The position numbers and the translations under genes were made by a program. A DNA stretch of 21,268 bases, taken from NCBI GenBank assembly GCA_023399375.1, contig JAEWPX010000012.1:1-21268 (forward strand). Direction: 5' to 3'. The notes beneath the pieces were generated by a model. The model was not told where the DNA came from. It worked only from the letters and a program-made list of their open reading frames with translations, and searched no databases. Shown here piece after piece: positions 21,201-21,268 of this stretch (the stretch's first letter is position 1; every line of letters begins with the position of its first letter). The DNA comes from Pseudomonadota bacterium. GTDB lineage: Bacteria > Desulfobacterota > Desulfovibrionia > Desulfovibrionales > Desulfovibrionaceae.

Positions 21201-21268
21201 ACGCCACGTCCCAGCGGGGCCCGGCGGGGGTGTCCATGACGGTGACGCCGAGGCCGGCCAGTTCGTCG
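21199..21268 (-). CDS. C-terminal fragment, probably cysteinyl-tRNA synthetase
   Basis: Reading the minus strand from the right edge gives 22 codons ending in TAG at 21199-21201. The peptide ends LAGLGVTVMDTPAGPRWDVA. The G-V-x-hydrophobic-x-D-T-P-x-G-x-R-W pattern is typical of the C-terminal tail of CysRS, which charges tRNA-Cys with cysteine. Only the tail is present, because the gene runs off the window. The frame ending cleanly before the polypurine tract and repeat supports a real gene end. With so few residues the family call is tentative, which is why no symbol is given. Confidence 0.6.
   Translation of the reverse strand, partial: DELAGLGVTVMDTPAGPRWDVA

Noticed and set aside
1..21268. 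Mobile elements, CRISPR arrays, tRNA or rRNA genes, toxin-antitoxin or phage-defence genes
   Set aside because: I looked for transposase or integrase motifs, regularly spaced repeats, cloverleaf and CCA ends, and defence domains, and saw none. All large frames have housekeeping or carbohydrate functions.

Overview
The window is a GC-rich chromosomal segment carrying core-metabolism, envelope and regulatory genes. I see no phage, insertion sequence, CRISPR, tRNA or rRNA signature. The gene set points to a Desulfovibrionaceae-type sulfate reducer (Solidesulfovibrio/Desulfovibrio relatives). It includes an RpoH-type sigma factor divergent from a short cobalamin-dependent MetH, a stand-alone ArgA-like acetyltransferase, a zinc-ribbon/DUF3426 protein beside radA, and a treZ-GH57-treY cluster. 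The organism is an inference from gene content and family knowledge, not from a database match.

Left block, minus strand, transcribed from about 6.36 kb down to 0.18 kb: an RpoH-type sigma factor, a TPR protein with a secretion signal, a LolB-like lipoprotein, ribose-5-phosphate isomerase B and transketolase. Gaps are 52, 1, 58 and 26 bp, so parts or all of it may be one operon. The last two genes form the non-oxidative pentose phosphate branch. The TPR/LolB pair resembles an outer-membrane lipoprotein gene pair known in other proteobacteria.

Middle block, plus strand: metH reads away from the sigma factor gene across a 195 bp divergent region. It is followed by a secreted TlpA-like thioredoxin with a TTG start, which overlaps by 4 bp a GNAT acetyltransferase resembling short-form ArgA. 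A strong hairpin closes that unit at about 10.0 kb. Then come hpt, a zinc-ribbon/single-TM/DUF3426 protein, and radA starting one base after it.

Right block, plus strand: treZ, a GH57/DUF3536 protein and treY are joined by 4-bp ATGA overlaps. They form a glycogen/maltodextrin-to-trehalose operon in which an uncharacterised GH57 enzyme lies between the two trehalose enzymes. A metallo-beta-lactamase-fold hydrolase on the minus strand converges on treY, and their 3' ends overlap by 29 bp. The last 70 bases hold the 3' end of another minus-strand gene, probably cysS.

The most striking non-coding signal is a pair of near-identical elements. One lies just after the transketolase stop and the other just after the stop of the right-edge gene, both in the same orientation relative to the gene they follow. 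Each has a pure polypurine tract on the mRNA strand, a conserved GAATGCC box, a perfect 11-12 bp hairpin with compensatory differences in its tip, and a second short G-rich hairpin. The best candidate for new biochemistry is the GH57/DUF3536 protein inside the trehalose operon.
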